From: Tachypleus tridentatus
Taxonomy: Eukaryota > Arthropoda > Merostomata > Xiphosura > Limulidae
Direction: 5' to 3'
Assembly (NCBI RefSeq): GCF_004210375.1
Contig: NC_134833.1
Coordinates: forward strand, 148,420,127 to 148,484,126
DNA: 64,000 nt
In this document: positions 10,723 to 22,256 of the stretch, piece by piece
How the letters are laid out: every line of letters starts with the position of its first letter
Position numbering within the stretch: the first letter of the stretch is position 1
Notes under the pieces: model-generated
The model's input: only the letters and a program-made list of their open reading frames with translations
Databases searched by the model: none
What the model was told of the DNA's origin: nothing
Translations under genes and position numbers: made by a program

Positions 10723-13026
10723 CAGTGGTTCTTAACCTTGTTAGAGGTACTGAACCTGGGAAGTTTCACTGAACCCTTCGTAATTGGAAAAATAAAATAT
10801 GATTTTTTTTCAAAATATCAAAATATAAGTAGTTATTTTAATGGAGCACAAAATGAGACATGCATCAGTTGCACATAATATCACTGTGCTCAAAGAACAA
10901 AACCAACAAAACATGAATTTCACACAAAAACAAAAACATAACTCAATGAATATTTACTGCAAATCAACATGACTTTTGCTGTTGCCTTTCAGAGACAAGT
11001 TCAGAAATGCGCGGCTTCACCTTCGCAAGTGCCACTCTTACATCATTTTCGGAACAAAAAACGTTCCTTTTCTTCGATTTTATGTCTATCATCCTCGAAA
11101 AGGATTGCTCGCAAAGATATGTTGTAGCAAACGGTATGATTATCTCAAGGGTTTTCTTAGCAATAAGAGCGTACGCTACGATTTGGTGACACCAGAACGT
11201 TGAAAGCGTTGTTGTTCTAAAAGGGTTTCTGTTGAACCTCTTGGCTCTGCTGAAGTTCAATGATTTCGTCGAAATATTCATCATTGACATCTGCTGTCGC
11301 AACACTAAACGTGAACGGCTGTCTAACCCTTGCTGGATATGACTCTCTGGTGGGAAAGTATCCGTCGAGAGACTTTGCGAGCTCATCTAAGGGCATGACA
11401 ATTCCTTGCTTCAGTTCCCCGAGTACAGAAATGTCTCCGATTTCAGAGACATTTTCGATCTTACTTACACAGTCGTCAAGATGGGGAAAGTTTGCAAAGT
11501 TATCATTCTCTGTTCGTCGTTTCCATAACGGTAGCTTTTTTGAAAACCCTTAAGATGTTCTTCCGCTTCAAATATGTTGACTCCACCGCCCTGCATCTAT
11601 TGATTGAGATGACTGAAAACATTTAAGATATCGGCCATGTACGACAAAATGAGAATAAACTCAGATTTTTTGAAGCAATCTGCATGACAATGTTGGTGCT
11701 CTTGCAACAACAGGGCTAATTTCACACGCATGGCAAAAACAGGATTCAGCACCTTTCCCCGGGAAAACCAACGATCGTTAGAATGGTACAGAAGTACCTT
11801 GAATTCAGAGCCCATTTCATTACATGGCTCTTTGAAGATGCGGTGCTTCAGGGCACTATTTCTCACAAAGTTCACACATTCCACAACAATTGTTAATACT
11901 TCTGCCAGTTTTGAAGGCAAGGTTTTGTTGCCAACGCATGCCTGTGCAGAACAAAGTGCATTACAATGATGTGTGGTGCATCGGCTTTCACCAGTGCACC
12001 AAAACCAGCGTTTCTTCCCAGCATGACTGGAGCTCCGCCCAAACAAACTGCAGAAACCACATCCTACGAAAGATCGTTGTCTCTTAAGAAGTCATCCACA
12101 AGTTTCTTCACGTCGACTGCCTTAGTTGTTGTTGTAAGAGGAGGCTTACAACATAAAAATATCTTATCTCGTCGTTCTTCACATAGCGCACGAATATAAC
12201 GAGCTGGCTTAGAATGGAATCAGCGGTCTGGTCGAGTTGAAGGCTGAATTTTGCTGGGCTTGAAATCAGATTTGCAACTACTTGAGCCAAGACGTCATTC
12301 CTCATGTCATCTATTCTGCTACTGATGGTGTCATTTGAAAGAGAAATTTGGGATAACTTATTTTCAGCAGCTTTTCCCACTATGATATTCGCCATCTTCA
12401 TCGCAGCTGGTTTCACGAGTGCTTTACCAATGGTGTGTGATTTGCCCTGCTTTGCGATCAAGTACGCAACTTTGTACGATGCTGTGAGGATCGGTTTGTC
12501 GATGGATACAAAGCCGAGAACAGGCAAAGTAGCCTTTTCATCGAACCTGGCTCTCCTTACCTTGAATTCAGCAAGCGTGTTATTCTTGTATTTCCCATCT
12601 CCATGCAGCTTTAGAGAGTGGTCTCTTAGTTTTGCTGGTGCTAGACTAGAATTGCTCAACTTGGCATTGCAAATCATGCATTGAGGACGCTGACTTCCAT
12701 CATGTTCCGTTATACACGTGAATCCCATATTGTATACATATTCGTCCGACCATTTTCTATTTTTGAAAGATTAGGAAAAACATTAAAAAATTACGCACGA
12801 TTACTACAGTCACAAGTCGACTACTAAGCGCACGAAGTTCCCTGCAGCACAGACATTAAGGCCAAGTGATGTGACGTGATCAGCCGCAGCCGATGATGGC
12901 CAAGTAGGCATGACGTCACGAATCATACGAATGGAACGAACGGAATATACACACACACAGTTTGTGTGTTTTGACCATCGACGAACACCTGATACTGACT
13001 CACCGAACCCCTGGGTTTCCCCACTG
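10723..13026 (-). mobile_element. Buster-type hAT element, copy A
   Basis: The left terminus is CAGTGGTTCTTAACC and the right ends CCCCACTG. The 8-bp target duplication is CTTTACTG (10715-10722) against CTTTAGTG (13027-13034), 7 of 8 matching, as expected for hAT. The element is 2304 bp and contains one decayed transposase on the minus strand. B carries it at the same site. Confidence 0.9.
10964..12770 (-). pseudogene. Buster/ZBED5-like hAT transposase, copy A
   Basis: From the N terminus: a BED-type zinc finger (KWSDEYV, then GSQRPQCMICNAKL and an H-x3-5-H end SLKLHGDGKY), a helical region, and a catalytic core with the first Asp in KFSLQLDQTADS. The second catalytic site reads CLGGAPVMLGRN; the usual D of LDGAP is G here, whereas B keeps D. 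The C-terminal dimerisation part has ATTYLCEQSFSRMIDIKSKK and RVALAKVKP. Frameshifts near 12100, 11600 and 11380 break the frame. In vertebrates this family gave rise to the ZBED5/FAM200/SCAND3 genes. Here it is an inactive transposon copy. Confidence 0.85.
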
Positions 13027-13486
13027 CTTTAGTGACTTAAAGATATTTTCTTTATGACTATATTGATAGTTTCAAATATGTTCGTAGCGTCTTAGGTTTG
13101 TTCTAAACTAGAATAACACAATTTGTGCCATTCAATTTTATATATCACACGAATTTGTCCAATGTGTAATTGTCCCTCGGTTAGGTAAGTAAATTTTTAA
13201 ACTTACAACACTTAAGTCCGGTATTATATTTTTCTAGAACAAAAAATACAGCTCTAAATAATGTGAGCTTGCATTTTATATCCTGTAAATTTTTTTTAAA
13301 ATACCTAACATACAAAATAATGTACTTAGTATCTAACCTAAACAAATACGAAAAATCACTAAACACAAAAGCTAGGTAGAACTAGTTAATAAACTTGAAA
13401 AATGGAATCAAACCAGACAGAGATATAAAAGGACATGCCACTTCACCGAATACTGAACACTTCAGAAGGAAAATAATTCATTTATA
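13027..13486. other. AT-rich spacer between Buster and mariner
   Basis: Shared with B 34839-35273. No gene. Short reading frames here are not conserved in frame. Confidence 0.5.
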
Positions 13487-14627
13487 TCAGGTTGACCCAT
13501 TAGTAATGTCCCAAAATTTAATATAGAAGGGAATCACCATTTCTTTCTTTTTAGAAGGTTGTAATGACTACAATATATACTAAGACGTGTATACACCTGT
13601 CCAGACAAATGAAAGAAACTAAACCAGCTCCACATTTTCAGATCATCAATAAAATAAACTCTTATGAAGATGGATGTGTCTACAGCTAAAGTGATGCGCC
13701 ACGTTCAGGTCGTCCTGTTGAGTTTATTTCCTGACTTTCTGCTGGTGCATATGGTGAAGATTGTGCTGTTACAGTTGGAGAACTAGCACAAAAGCTTAAT
13801 TCAACCCATTCAACAGTTCACCGTCATCTGCAACAGCTTGGAAAAGTGTCAACTCTTGAAACGTAGGTTCCCCTATGATTTGACAGAAGCCAACCTTAGA
13901 ACAAGAGTGGACAATTGTGCTTATCTGTCTTCTCGTGAACGTAACTCACCGTTTTTGGACATGTTAGTGACTGGAGATGAAAAATGGATATTTTATAACA
14001 GTTTTTTAAGTGCCGCAGATAATGGATCAGTGCAGGTAAACTGGCTAAAGCACAGCCCAAAATGGACTTAGACCCTACGAAAATCTTGTTAAGCATTTGG
14101 TGAGATATCGTTGGTGTGATCTACTTTGAGTTGGTGCCACTCAATGTAAGGATTACTTCAGACTTCTATTGTCAAAACAGTTAGTGCGCTTGCATGTTGC
14201 ACTAAAAGATAAGAAGCCTGTTTTGGTCAATCGTAAAGGTGTTGTGTTACACCAAGATAATGCACGGCCCCATACAACAAGAATTACATCTGCAAAAATT
14301 GAAGAGCTAAACTGGTTAGAACTTCCATCATTCTCCTTATTCTCCAGAATTTGCTTCATCTGATTATCATCTCTTCTGAAGTTTGCAGAATTATCTTGAT
14401 GGAAAAGAGCTTGGAACACATGAACATCTCAAAACTACCCTCTCTACATTCTTTTCCTCCAAACCCCAACAATTTTATGGAAGTTGCGTTCAGAAGCTTG
14501 TGAATCGTTGGCAGGGAGTAATTAATAATAATGGAACATACATCATTAATTAAATAACATTAAAAGCGTTTGAAATCCTTTCTCCTTTACTGAATCTCAA
14601 ATCAGACATTATTTAAGGGATGACTGA
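13487..14627 (+). mobile_element. Mariner element, copy A
   Basis: The 5' terminus TCAGGTTGACCCATTAGTAA and the 3' terminus (reverse complement TCAGTCATCCCTTAAATAAT) are imperfect inverted repeats of the classic mariner type, flanked by TA (13485-13486 and 14628-14629). Length is 1141 bp, close to a full mariner. B has it at the same site and D keeps the last 150 bp. Confidence 0.9.
13665..14554 (+). pseudogene. Mariner transposase (DD34D), copy A
   Basis: Recognisable blocks in order: a helix-turn-helix region (HSTVHRHLQQLGKV, RRFPYDLTEANLRTRV), the first catalytic Asp in VTGDEKWIFYN, KKPVLVNRKGVVLHQDNARP with the second Asp, a third Asp region SSDYHLF, and the C-terminal end LVNRWQGVINNNGTYIIN with stop at about 14554. 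Frameshifts and stops interrupt every block, so it is inactive. Confidence 0.88.
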
Positions 14628-15267
14628 TATTAGGAATTCACCTACTTTGTGTATAGCTATCTCGGAATTTCATTGGAATCATTATAGTTTTTTAATCAGG
14701 CAACCTTAAAATATTTCTTTTATGAATAATATACAATATTTTATGAATACAAAATCTAGGTCCTTTTGTTTTGTCAGTTTCAATCCTTTTTGTTTTTCTT
14801 TTTAAGTTCAGTGGCCAGCTCTACTTGTCGACAGCGCTGTGATTTGGTTTTTCCTTGTATATGTTTGTTTGCTATTTTTATAAGATGGTATACGAGGGTT
14901 AGTTCGTTGTAACATGTATTTTATAGATTCCAGACTTTAACGTAGTATAATAATAAACATAATGGTCAAAGCTCACGTAGAAAGTGTATCTTTCTTATAA
15001 AAGAGCGATTACGGTAGGTAAGACTCTATATGTACCTTTTCATGACATGTGGATCAGAAAATCTAGATGAGTTTCGTATTACTTTAAAACTAGTGTCCGT
15101 GCCATCCGTACATAGCGCAATCAACGATAATTATAATACTGTTTAGAGAATATTCCCAATATGCACATAGTAAGAAACCTATGTATAGGGACAGAGGCCA
15201 TCAATCAACTTTACCTCCCTTTATCATACAATGCATACGGTCTGTTCTCTCAAAGGCATATTTATGA
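14628..15267. other. Upstream region of the repeat-protein gene, copy A
   Basis: It contains a divergent minus-strand frame (M-N-S-D-S-S-E-I-A-H-A-H, from about 15294). That frame is open for 70 codons in B (36732-36944) and D (61971-62183) but stopped early here (TGA after GGKVD). The region is conserved in all three copies, as expected for duplicated DNA. I see no domain. Confidence 0.45.
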
Positions 15268-15345
15268 GCATGCGCAATTTCAGAGCTGTCAGAATTCATC
15301 AAAGACGAGTTGTATAAATACCAGCAGATGAGAAGTAGGAGATGT
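15268..15345 (+). promoter_or_regulatory. Core promoter of the repeat-protein gene, copy A
   Basis: TATAAATA lies at 15313-15320, 70 bp before the conserved ATG at 15390, which places transcription start near 15345. A GCATGCGCA palindrome-like site at 15268-15276 resembles an NRF-1 or similar element (sequence resemblance only). TATA box and flanks are identical or nearly so in B and D. Confidence 0.65.
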
Positions 15346-15389
15346 TTATAGTTTTAGTTGTTCTATACGTAGTTTACAGTGTCCAAACG

Positions 15390-16477
15390 ATGGAGTGTAA
15401 GATTCTATTAGCAATTTTGTTTTTATATTTTAATTTCACGTCATTGCATTTTTACCCTATAGACTTCTCTACATCCACGGTATTCGTTACGGACGGTAAT
15501 CAAATGACTGGTGATTTAGAACGTCGGCGTCGGGAGGCTGGCGATGGCGCTACCACGGTCTCTCCAACGGAAGGTGTAGAACGTCGGCGTCGAGATGCTG
15601 GCGAAGGCGCTACCACGGTCTCTCCAACGGAAGGTGTAGAACGTCGGCGTCGAGAGGCTGGCGAAGGCGCTACCACGGTCTCTCCAACGGAAGGTGTAGA
15701 ACGTCGGCGTCGGGAGGCTGGCGAAGGCGCTACCACGGTCTCTCCAACGGAAGGTGTAGAACGTCGGCGTCGGGAGGCTGGCGAAGGCGCTACCACGGTC
15801 TCTCCAACGGAAGGTGTAGAACGTCGGCGTCGGGAGGCTGGCGAAGGCGCTACCACGGTCTCTCAACGGAAGGTGTAGAACGTCGGCGTCGGGAGGCTGG
15901 CGAAGGCGCTACCACGGTCTCTCCAACGGAAGGTGTAGAACGTCGGCGTCGGGAGGCTGGCGAAGGCGCTACCACGGTCTCTCCAACGGAAGGTGTAGAA
16001 CGTCGGCGTCGGGAGGCTGGCGAAGGCGCTACCACGGTCTCCAACGGAAGGTGTAGAACGTCGGCGTCGGGGAGGCTGGCGTAAGGCGCTACCACGGTCT
16101 CTCAACGGAAGGTGTAGAACGTCGGCGTCGGGAGGCTGGCGAAGGCGCTACCACGGTCTCTCCAACGGAAGGTGTAGAACGTCGGCGTCGGGGGAGGCTG
16201 GCGTAGGCGCTACCACGGTCTCTCAACGGAAGGTGTAGAACGTCGGCGTCGGGAGGCTGGCGAAGGCGCTACCACGGTCTCTCAACGGAAGGTGTAGAAC
16301 GTCGGCGTCGGGAGGCTGGCGAAGGCGCTACCACGGTCTCCAACGGAAGGTGTAGAACGTCGGCGTCGGGAGGCTGGCGAAGGCGCTACCACGGTCTCTC
16401 CAACGGAAGGTGTAGAACGTCGGCGTCGGGAGGCTGGCGAAGGCGCTACCACGGTCTCTCCAACGGAAGGTCATTAA
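15390..16477 (+). pseudogene. Secreted 20-residue-repeat protein gene, copy A (frameshifted)
   Basis: ATG at 15390 (MECKILLAILFLYFNFTSLH) encodes a signal peptide, a short spacer (STSTVFVTDGNQMTGDLE), then units of RRRREAGEGATTVSPTEGVE. I chose this start because the upstream in-frame ATG at 15342 lies at the expected cap site and its frame is closed in B. The frame is open for 162 residues (five full units plus), then a missing C in one unit shifts it to a stop at 15876-15878. Sixteen DNA units are present; the original stop (GGTCATTAA) would be at 16475-16477. Single exon. Function unknown; tetra-Arg spacing suggests a peptide precursor. The indels could be real or assembly errors in the array. 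Confidence 0.7.
15522..16470 (+). repeat. 60-bp coding minisatellite, copy A
   Basis: About 16 units of 58-61 bp (AACGTCGGCGTCGGGAGGCT, then GGCGAAGGCGCTACCACGG and TCTCCAACGGAAGGTGTAG). Units from the sixth on carry 1-2 bp indels. It is CpG- and GC-rich, in contrast to its AT-rich surroundings. Confidence 0.95.
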
Positions 16478-16498
16478 CTAGAACTATGGACTCTTTTT

Positions 16499-16504
16499 AA
16501 TAAA
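16499..16504 (+). terminator. Polyadenylation signal of the repeat-protein gene, copy A
   Basis: AATAAA lies 22 bp after the ancestral stop codon and is followed by GT-rich sequence (TTGTGGTGTC). It is conserved in B and D. Confidence 0.7.
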
Positions 16505-16839
16505 ATATTGTGGTGTCATTCGCTTACTTGTAACTTTTGTATCATGTGTATCAATTAAATTTGTACAATTTTTTTATCGTTATTTAAGAACTGGTGTTTC
16601 GGAAGTTTTCCTTGGTTTATGAAACTTCATTCAACAGCACCACGAAAAAGCTTCCTTTGTAATAAAGGAAAGATGCATCTACAGTTACTGTAATTCAGTG
16701 TTGATACCCGTAATGTACATACATAACCAAATTTCTATCGGTCTGTATTTCTATTCCTTCTCAAAAACCTATTACTAACTTCGCTTTAAAACCGAAAAAC
16801 TTTCCTTCACACACTCTACAATTATTACAGCGTTTTTCT
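16505..16839. other. 3' flank of the repeat-protein gene
   Basis: Shared by A, B and D up to the start of the satellite. No further feature seen. Confidence 0.5.
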
Positions 16840-19800
16840 GAGCATTTATTGCTCATTCCGTTTTGCATTATCTATCCGAACGTTGATATCAAAGTCTTCA
16901 TTTTTGAACATTCAAATATCTATTCTTGCCATTCTGTATATCCAACACCCGAAACTGTTTTCTTCGTTGTATTACTCACCACTTCGCATCTCTTGTTCTT
17001 CGTTTTACTATTTGAAATTCATTGACCTGTCCTTTACATTTTTGTTATAATCTGGCATCCAGATCTTTATTTTTCTCGTAACTTCTATTTGTATCATATC
17101 CATAACACTATTCTTCCTCGTCTTCATAAGTATTGTATGTAGAAATCTGTTCTTTCCTTTTTTTTAAATTTTTATTCCTCAGATCTCCGGTTTGCATTAT
17201 CTTACTGACTGCATGATATTAAGGTCTCTATTTTTCATCCTCTTCCTAATTGACACTGAAATCTCAATTCTTGCCATTCTATATATCTAACAAACAAATA
17301 TCTATTGTTCGTTCTACTTTCCATCCACATCTCTATTCTTCTTCGTCTTGCTATTTGAAATTCGTATATCTATTCTTCATATTTTATAAAAATCTGTCAT
17401 GCAAATCTTATTTTTCACTTTTATTTTAACTGTTTGACATCCATATCTCTTTTTCAACACTTTCATAAGTATTTGAATTCCACATCTCTATTCAAACCTT
17501 TTTTCTAAGAATTTATTTCTTAGATCTCCATTTTGCATTAAATTACCCATTGCTTGACCTTCATGTCCCTATTATTCATCGTCTTGCTATCTATTTCACA
17601 ACCAAATCTATATTTTTCTTTTTCTATATATCTAACACCCAAATCTCTATTCTTCGTTGTATAACCAACAAGTTCCAATTCCGACATCTCCATTCTTCTT
17701 CGTCTTGCTATTTTATAATCATATATCTATTCTTCATAATTTTATAAAAATCTAGCATTCAGATCTTTACTCTTCAACTACCTTTTAACTGTGTGACCTC
17801 TATCTCTATTCTTCATCGTCTTGCTATGTATTTAACATTTTAATCTCTATTCTTTCCTTCTCTCTAATCATTGATTCCTCATATCTTCATTTTGCATTAT
17901 CTTATTGACCGCACGATATCCAGGTCTCTTTTTCTTATCCTCTACCTAACTATTTCACACCCAAATCTCTATTCTTCTTCCTATTACCAACCACTTCCCA
18001 CCCACATCTCTATTCTTTCTTCGCATTGCTATTACAAATTCATATGCTCTTCATCATATTTTTACAAAGGCATGGCATCCAAATCTTTATTTTCCATTTA
18101 TTTTAACTGTTTGACATCCATATCTATATTCGTCATTGCCTTGCTAATTGTTTGAGATCCAAATCTTTATTGATAGTCTTTACTAAGTATTCGTTCCTCA
18201 GATTTCCATTTTGCATTATCTTACTCAATGCTTGACATCCAGGTCTCTATTCTTAAATGTTTTTAACATTTTAACTATTTAACATTCAAATATCTATTTT
18301 TGCCATTCTATATATCTCACACCCAAATATTTATTCTTCGTTGTGTTCATACATTTTTCTTTGTATTTATTCCTCAGATCTCCATTTTGCATTATCTTAT
18401 TGAACGTTGACATCCAAGTCTCCATTCTTGAACTCTTTCTAACTATTTGACATTCAAATATCTATTCTTACCATTCTATATATATAACACTCAAATCTCT
18501 ATTCTTCGTTGTATTATTCACCACTTCCCATCCATACTTTTATTCTTCTTCGTTTTACTATTTGAAATTCATAGACCTCTCATTCACATTTTTATAAAAA
18601 TCTGGCATCCAGATCTTTATTTTTCACATAACTTTTAATTGTTTCACATCCGTATCTTTATTCCTCGTCGTCTTTTTTAGTATGGAATGTAGAAATATTT
18701 ATTCTTACCTTTTTTTAAATATTTATTCCTCAGATCTCCATTTTGCATTATGTTTCCACGTCTTGGCATCCAAGTATCTATTTTACATCCTCCTCCTAAC
18801 TATTTCATACTCAAATCTCTATTCTTCCCATTATATATATCTATCACCCAAATCTCTATTCTTCAATGTATTACCCTCAACCTCCACCCACATCTCTATT
18901 CTTCTTCATCTTGCTATTTGAAATTCATATATCTATTTTTCATATTTTTATAACCATCTGGCTTCCACATCTTTATTGTTCATCTACTTTTTAACTTCTT
19001 GACATTCATATCTTTATTCTTCATTGCCTTGCTAATTATATGACATCCGAATATCTATTCATACCTTTTTGTAAGTATATATTTCTCAGTTCTCCATTTT
19101 GCATTATCTTGCCGAACTTTTCACATCCAGGTCTCTGTTCTTCATCGTCTTGCTAACTATTTGACACCCAAATCTCTATTTTTGTCCTTCTTTCTATTGA
19201 ACACCCAAATTTCTAATCCTTGTATCAAAGACCACTTGCTACCCAGTACTGTACTTTTCATCGTCTTGCTATTTGAGCTTCATATATCTATTCTTCATAT
19301 TTTTGTAACTATCTGACTTTTATATCGTTATTCTTCACCTACGTTTCAACTATTTGACATGTAAATCTCTATTCTTCGTCGCATTTCTTACTATTTGACA
19401 CCCAAATATCCACTCTTGTCCTTCTATTAAATTAACACCCAAAACTCTACTATTAGTTCTATTATCCACCACTTCCCACCCAGATCTCTTCTCTTCTTCG
19501 TCTATCTACTTGAAATTCATCAATCGACTCTTCATATTTTTATAACTATCTCGCTTCCATATTTTTATTGTTCACCTACCTTTTAACCGTTTCACGCCCA
19601 CATCTCTCTTGTTTATCGCCTTGCTAATTATTTGACATCCGAATCTCCATTCTTTACCTTTTTTTCTAAATATTTATCCCTCACACCTCCATTTAGCAAT
19701 ATCTTACCGACCGCTTGACATCCAGGTCTCTATTTTGCTGACGATTTGACACTCAAATCTCTATTCTTGTCCTTCTATCTATTAGACTCCCAAATCTATA

Positions 19801-20074
19801 TTTTTTTCTTCTATTACCCACCACTTTCCAATCGGATCTCCATTTTCATCTTGTTACTATTTGAAATTCATATATATATTATTCATATTTTTATAACTAT
19901 CTGGCTCCAACATCATTTTTCTTCACCTACTTTCTAACTACTTATCCCTCACACCTCTATCAGATCTTTATTTTTCACCTAACTTTTAATTGTTTGATAT
20001 TCATATCTCTATTCTTCATCGTCTTCCTTAGTTTTGGATGTAGAAATCCCTATTCTTACCTTTTTTTCAATATA
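16840..20074 (+). repeat. Higher-order T-rich satellite, main block of copy A
   Basis: Monomers of about 40 bp share the anchor (A/C)ATCTCTATTCTT. Nine distinguishable monomer types follow each other in a fixed order, giving a higher-order repeat of about 356 bp. The type with TCTCCATTTTGCATTATC recurs at about 17182, 17525, 17881, 18206, 18377, 18737 and 19092. Some units have lost monomers. Purine/pyrimidine skew is strong, and reading frames rich in Ile, Leu, Phe and Ser are by-products. Confidence 0.85.
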
Positions 20075-21172
20075 TACTTTTCAAAATAAGAAACGCAAAA
20101 GGTATATTTTGAGACATATTGTTAACAAGTTTATTCCGGGTAGTTCTGTATGACATGTGTGAAACTTTACACATTCACTGCTGAACATCCAAAGTTTGCA
20201 AACACGAAGTCCACGCTCACTAGTTGAAGTTTAACGTCACTCAACGTCAATAACGAGTATGCCCCCCGTGAGCATCAATAACTGCTTGGCATCTCCTGCC
20301 CATGGAAGCGATGAGATGACGAATCACATCCTGTGGAATGGCTGTCCACTCAGCCGAAAAAGCTGCTGCAAGCTGAGGTAGAGTCTGCGGTTGAGATTGT
20401 CGCCGTTGCAGACGTCGGTCCAACTCGTCCCAAAGATGTTCGATGGGATTTATACCTGGTGATCTGGAGGGCCAGAGAAGAACGTTGATGTTTTAATGTG
20501 TCAAGAAGACAGTGGTGAGTCGGGCTGTGTAAGGACGGACGTTGTCATGTTGAGAAACGTCGTTGACGTTCACCATGATGGGTTGCACATGAGGCCTAAG
20601 AATTTCGGCGACGGGTGCGTACGGTCTGATCGGAAATCCTACACAGCCCTGGTATGGTTGAGGCAGTTGACGTCGCAGTGGTGGTCCTATCCCGAAGGTG
20701 ACGAAACCGGATGTAGCAATCTTGTGCGGGCGTGGTCACACGAGGTCTGCCAGATCGTGGACGGTCATAAGTTCATCCATGTTGTTAGTGACGATTCCAT
20801 AGCCTTGTGATGGTGCTTAAATGGACATTCACAGCTCAGGCAACATCTCATCGAGATTCGCCTGCTTCCAAGCGACCAATGGCGTTCAGTCAATCTTGGC
20901 ATAACTGTATTGCGTGTCGGTGGCTCAACACTGAGCTATGGAAACCGAGAACCCGTCACTTTTATAGGGATTTATTGGACACGAATGGGTTTTGGCGAAA
21001 AATCCGTTGTTTTCCTCTCTTTTCAAAGTGCACAACTTTTATTGTCATTTTGGTCTGTCATCAGTGCCTTAACACGTGTAACATTTCATACTCTGAGCTT
21101 GTAACGTTATTACATATATTTCTCTTTAAAATAACAAAAATATCCCTTTCGCGTTTCTTTTTTTCAAGAGTA
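20075..21172 (-). mobile_element. Tc1-like element, copy A
   Basis: It is inserted in a satellite monomer at TA. The inverted ends are TACTTTTCAAAATAAGAAAC and, from the right, TACTCTTGAAAAAAAGAAAC. The element is about 1.1 kb with a decayed, internally deleted transposase on the minus strand. The same insertion exists in B (40405-41493), so it predates the A/B duplication. D has no copy in its remaining satellite. Confidence 0.9.
20230..20900 (-). pseudogene. Tc1-like transposase, copy A
   Basis: The minus-strand translation shows the DNA-binding region (RPRVTTPAQDR-like) joined directly to the late catalytic part (DNARPYTARL, NPIEHLWDELDRRLQRR). The region with the first catalytic Asp is deleted. 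It has more damage than copy B, for example near 20490. Inactive. Confidence 0.75.
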
Positions 21173-22256
21173 TATTTATTCCTCAGATCTCCATTTTGCA
21201 TTATATTTCCACCACTTTGCATCCAATGCTCTATTTTACATCCTCTTCCTAACTATTTGATACTCAAATCTCTATTTTTGTCATTCTCTATATCTATCAC
21301 CCAAATCTCTATTCTTCAACATATCACCCATCACTTCCCCTCACATCTCTATTCTTCTTCGCTTTGCTATTTGAAAATCATATATCTATTTTCATAATTT
21401 TACAAAATCTGGCATCGAGATCTTTATTTTTCACCTTTATTTTGACTGTTTGACATTTATATCTATATTTTTCATCGCCTTATTAAATGTTTGAGATCGA
21501 AATCTTTATTCATACCTTTTTCTGAGTAATTATTCATCTGATCTCCACTTTCCATTATCTACTCACCACTTTACATCCAAGTCTTTATTTTTAATCCTCT
21601 TCCTAACTATTTGATACTCAAATCTCTATTCTTCCCATTCTATATATCTATCACCCAAATCTCTGTTTTTCAATGTATAACCCACAACGTCCACCCACAT
21701 CTCTATTCTTCTTCCTCTTGCTATTTAAAATTCATATACCTATTTTTCTTATTTTTGTAACCATCTGGCTTCCACACCTTTATTGTTCATTAACTTTTTA
21801 ACTGTTTGACATTCATATCTTTATTCTTCATTGCCTTAGAAAGTATATGACATCCGAATCTCTATTCATACCTTTTTTCTTAGTATTTATTTCTCAGTTC
21901 TCCATTTTACATTATCTTACCGACCGTTTCACATCCAGGTCTCTGTTCTTCGTCGCATTGCTAACTATTTGACACCCGAATCTCCATTCTTGTTCTTCTA
22001 TGAAATTAACACCCAAAACTCTATTATTAGTTGTATTATCCACCACTTCCCACCCAGATCTCTACTCTCCTTCGTCTAGCTATTTGAAATTCATTAATTT
22101 ACTCTTCATATTTTTTATAACTATCTCGCTTCCATATTTTTATTGTTCACCTACCTTTTAACTGTTTGACGCCCACATCTCTCTTGTTTATCGTCTTGCT
22201 AATTATTTGACATCCGAATCTCCATTCTTTACCTTTTTTCTAAATACAGTCAAACA
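21173..22256 (+). repeat. Higher-order T-rich satellite, second block of copy A
   Basis: The 356-bp pattern continues after the Tc1-like insertion, about three units. Monomer order is the same as before. It is interrupted at 22257 by the pogo element. Confidence 0.85.

Noticed and set aside
15522-16470. CRISPR-like array of regular repeats
   Set aside because: Repeats are contiguous and coding with no unique spacers, in a eukaryotic setting.
17550-19937. Several open frames of 60-95 codons rich in Ile, Leu, Phe, Ser and Tyr, resembling membrane proteins
   Set aside because: They lie entirely in the T-rich satellite, change frame between repeat units and reflect base composition only. The same applies to 39983-42125, 43248-43589 and 58699-60350.
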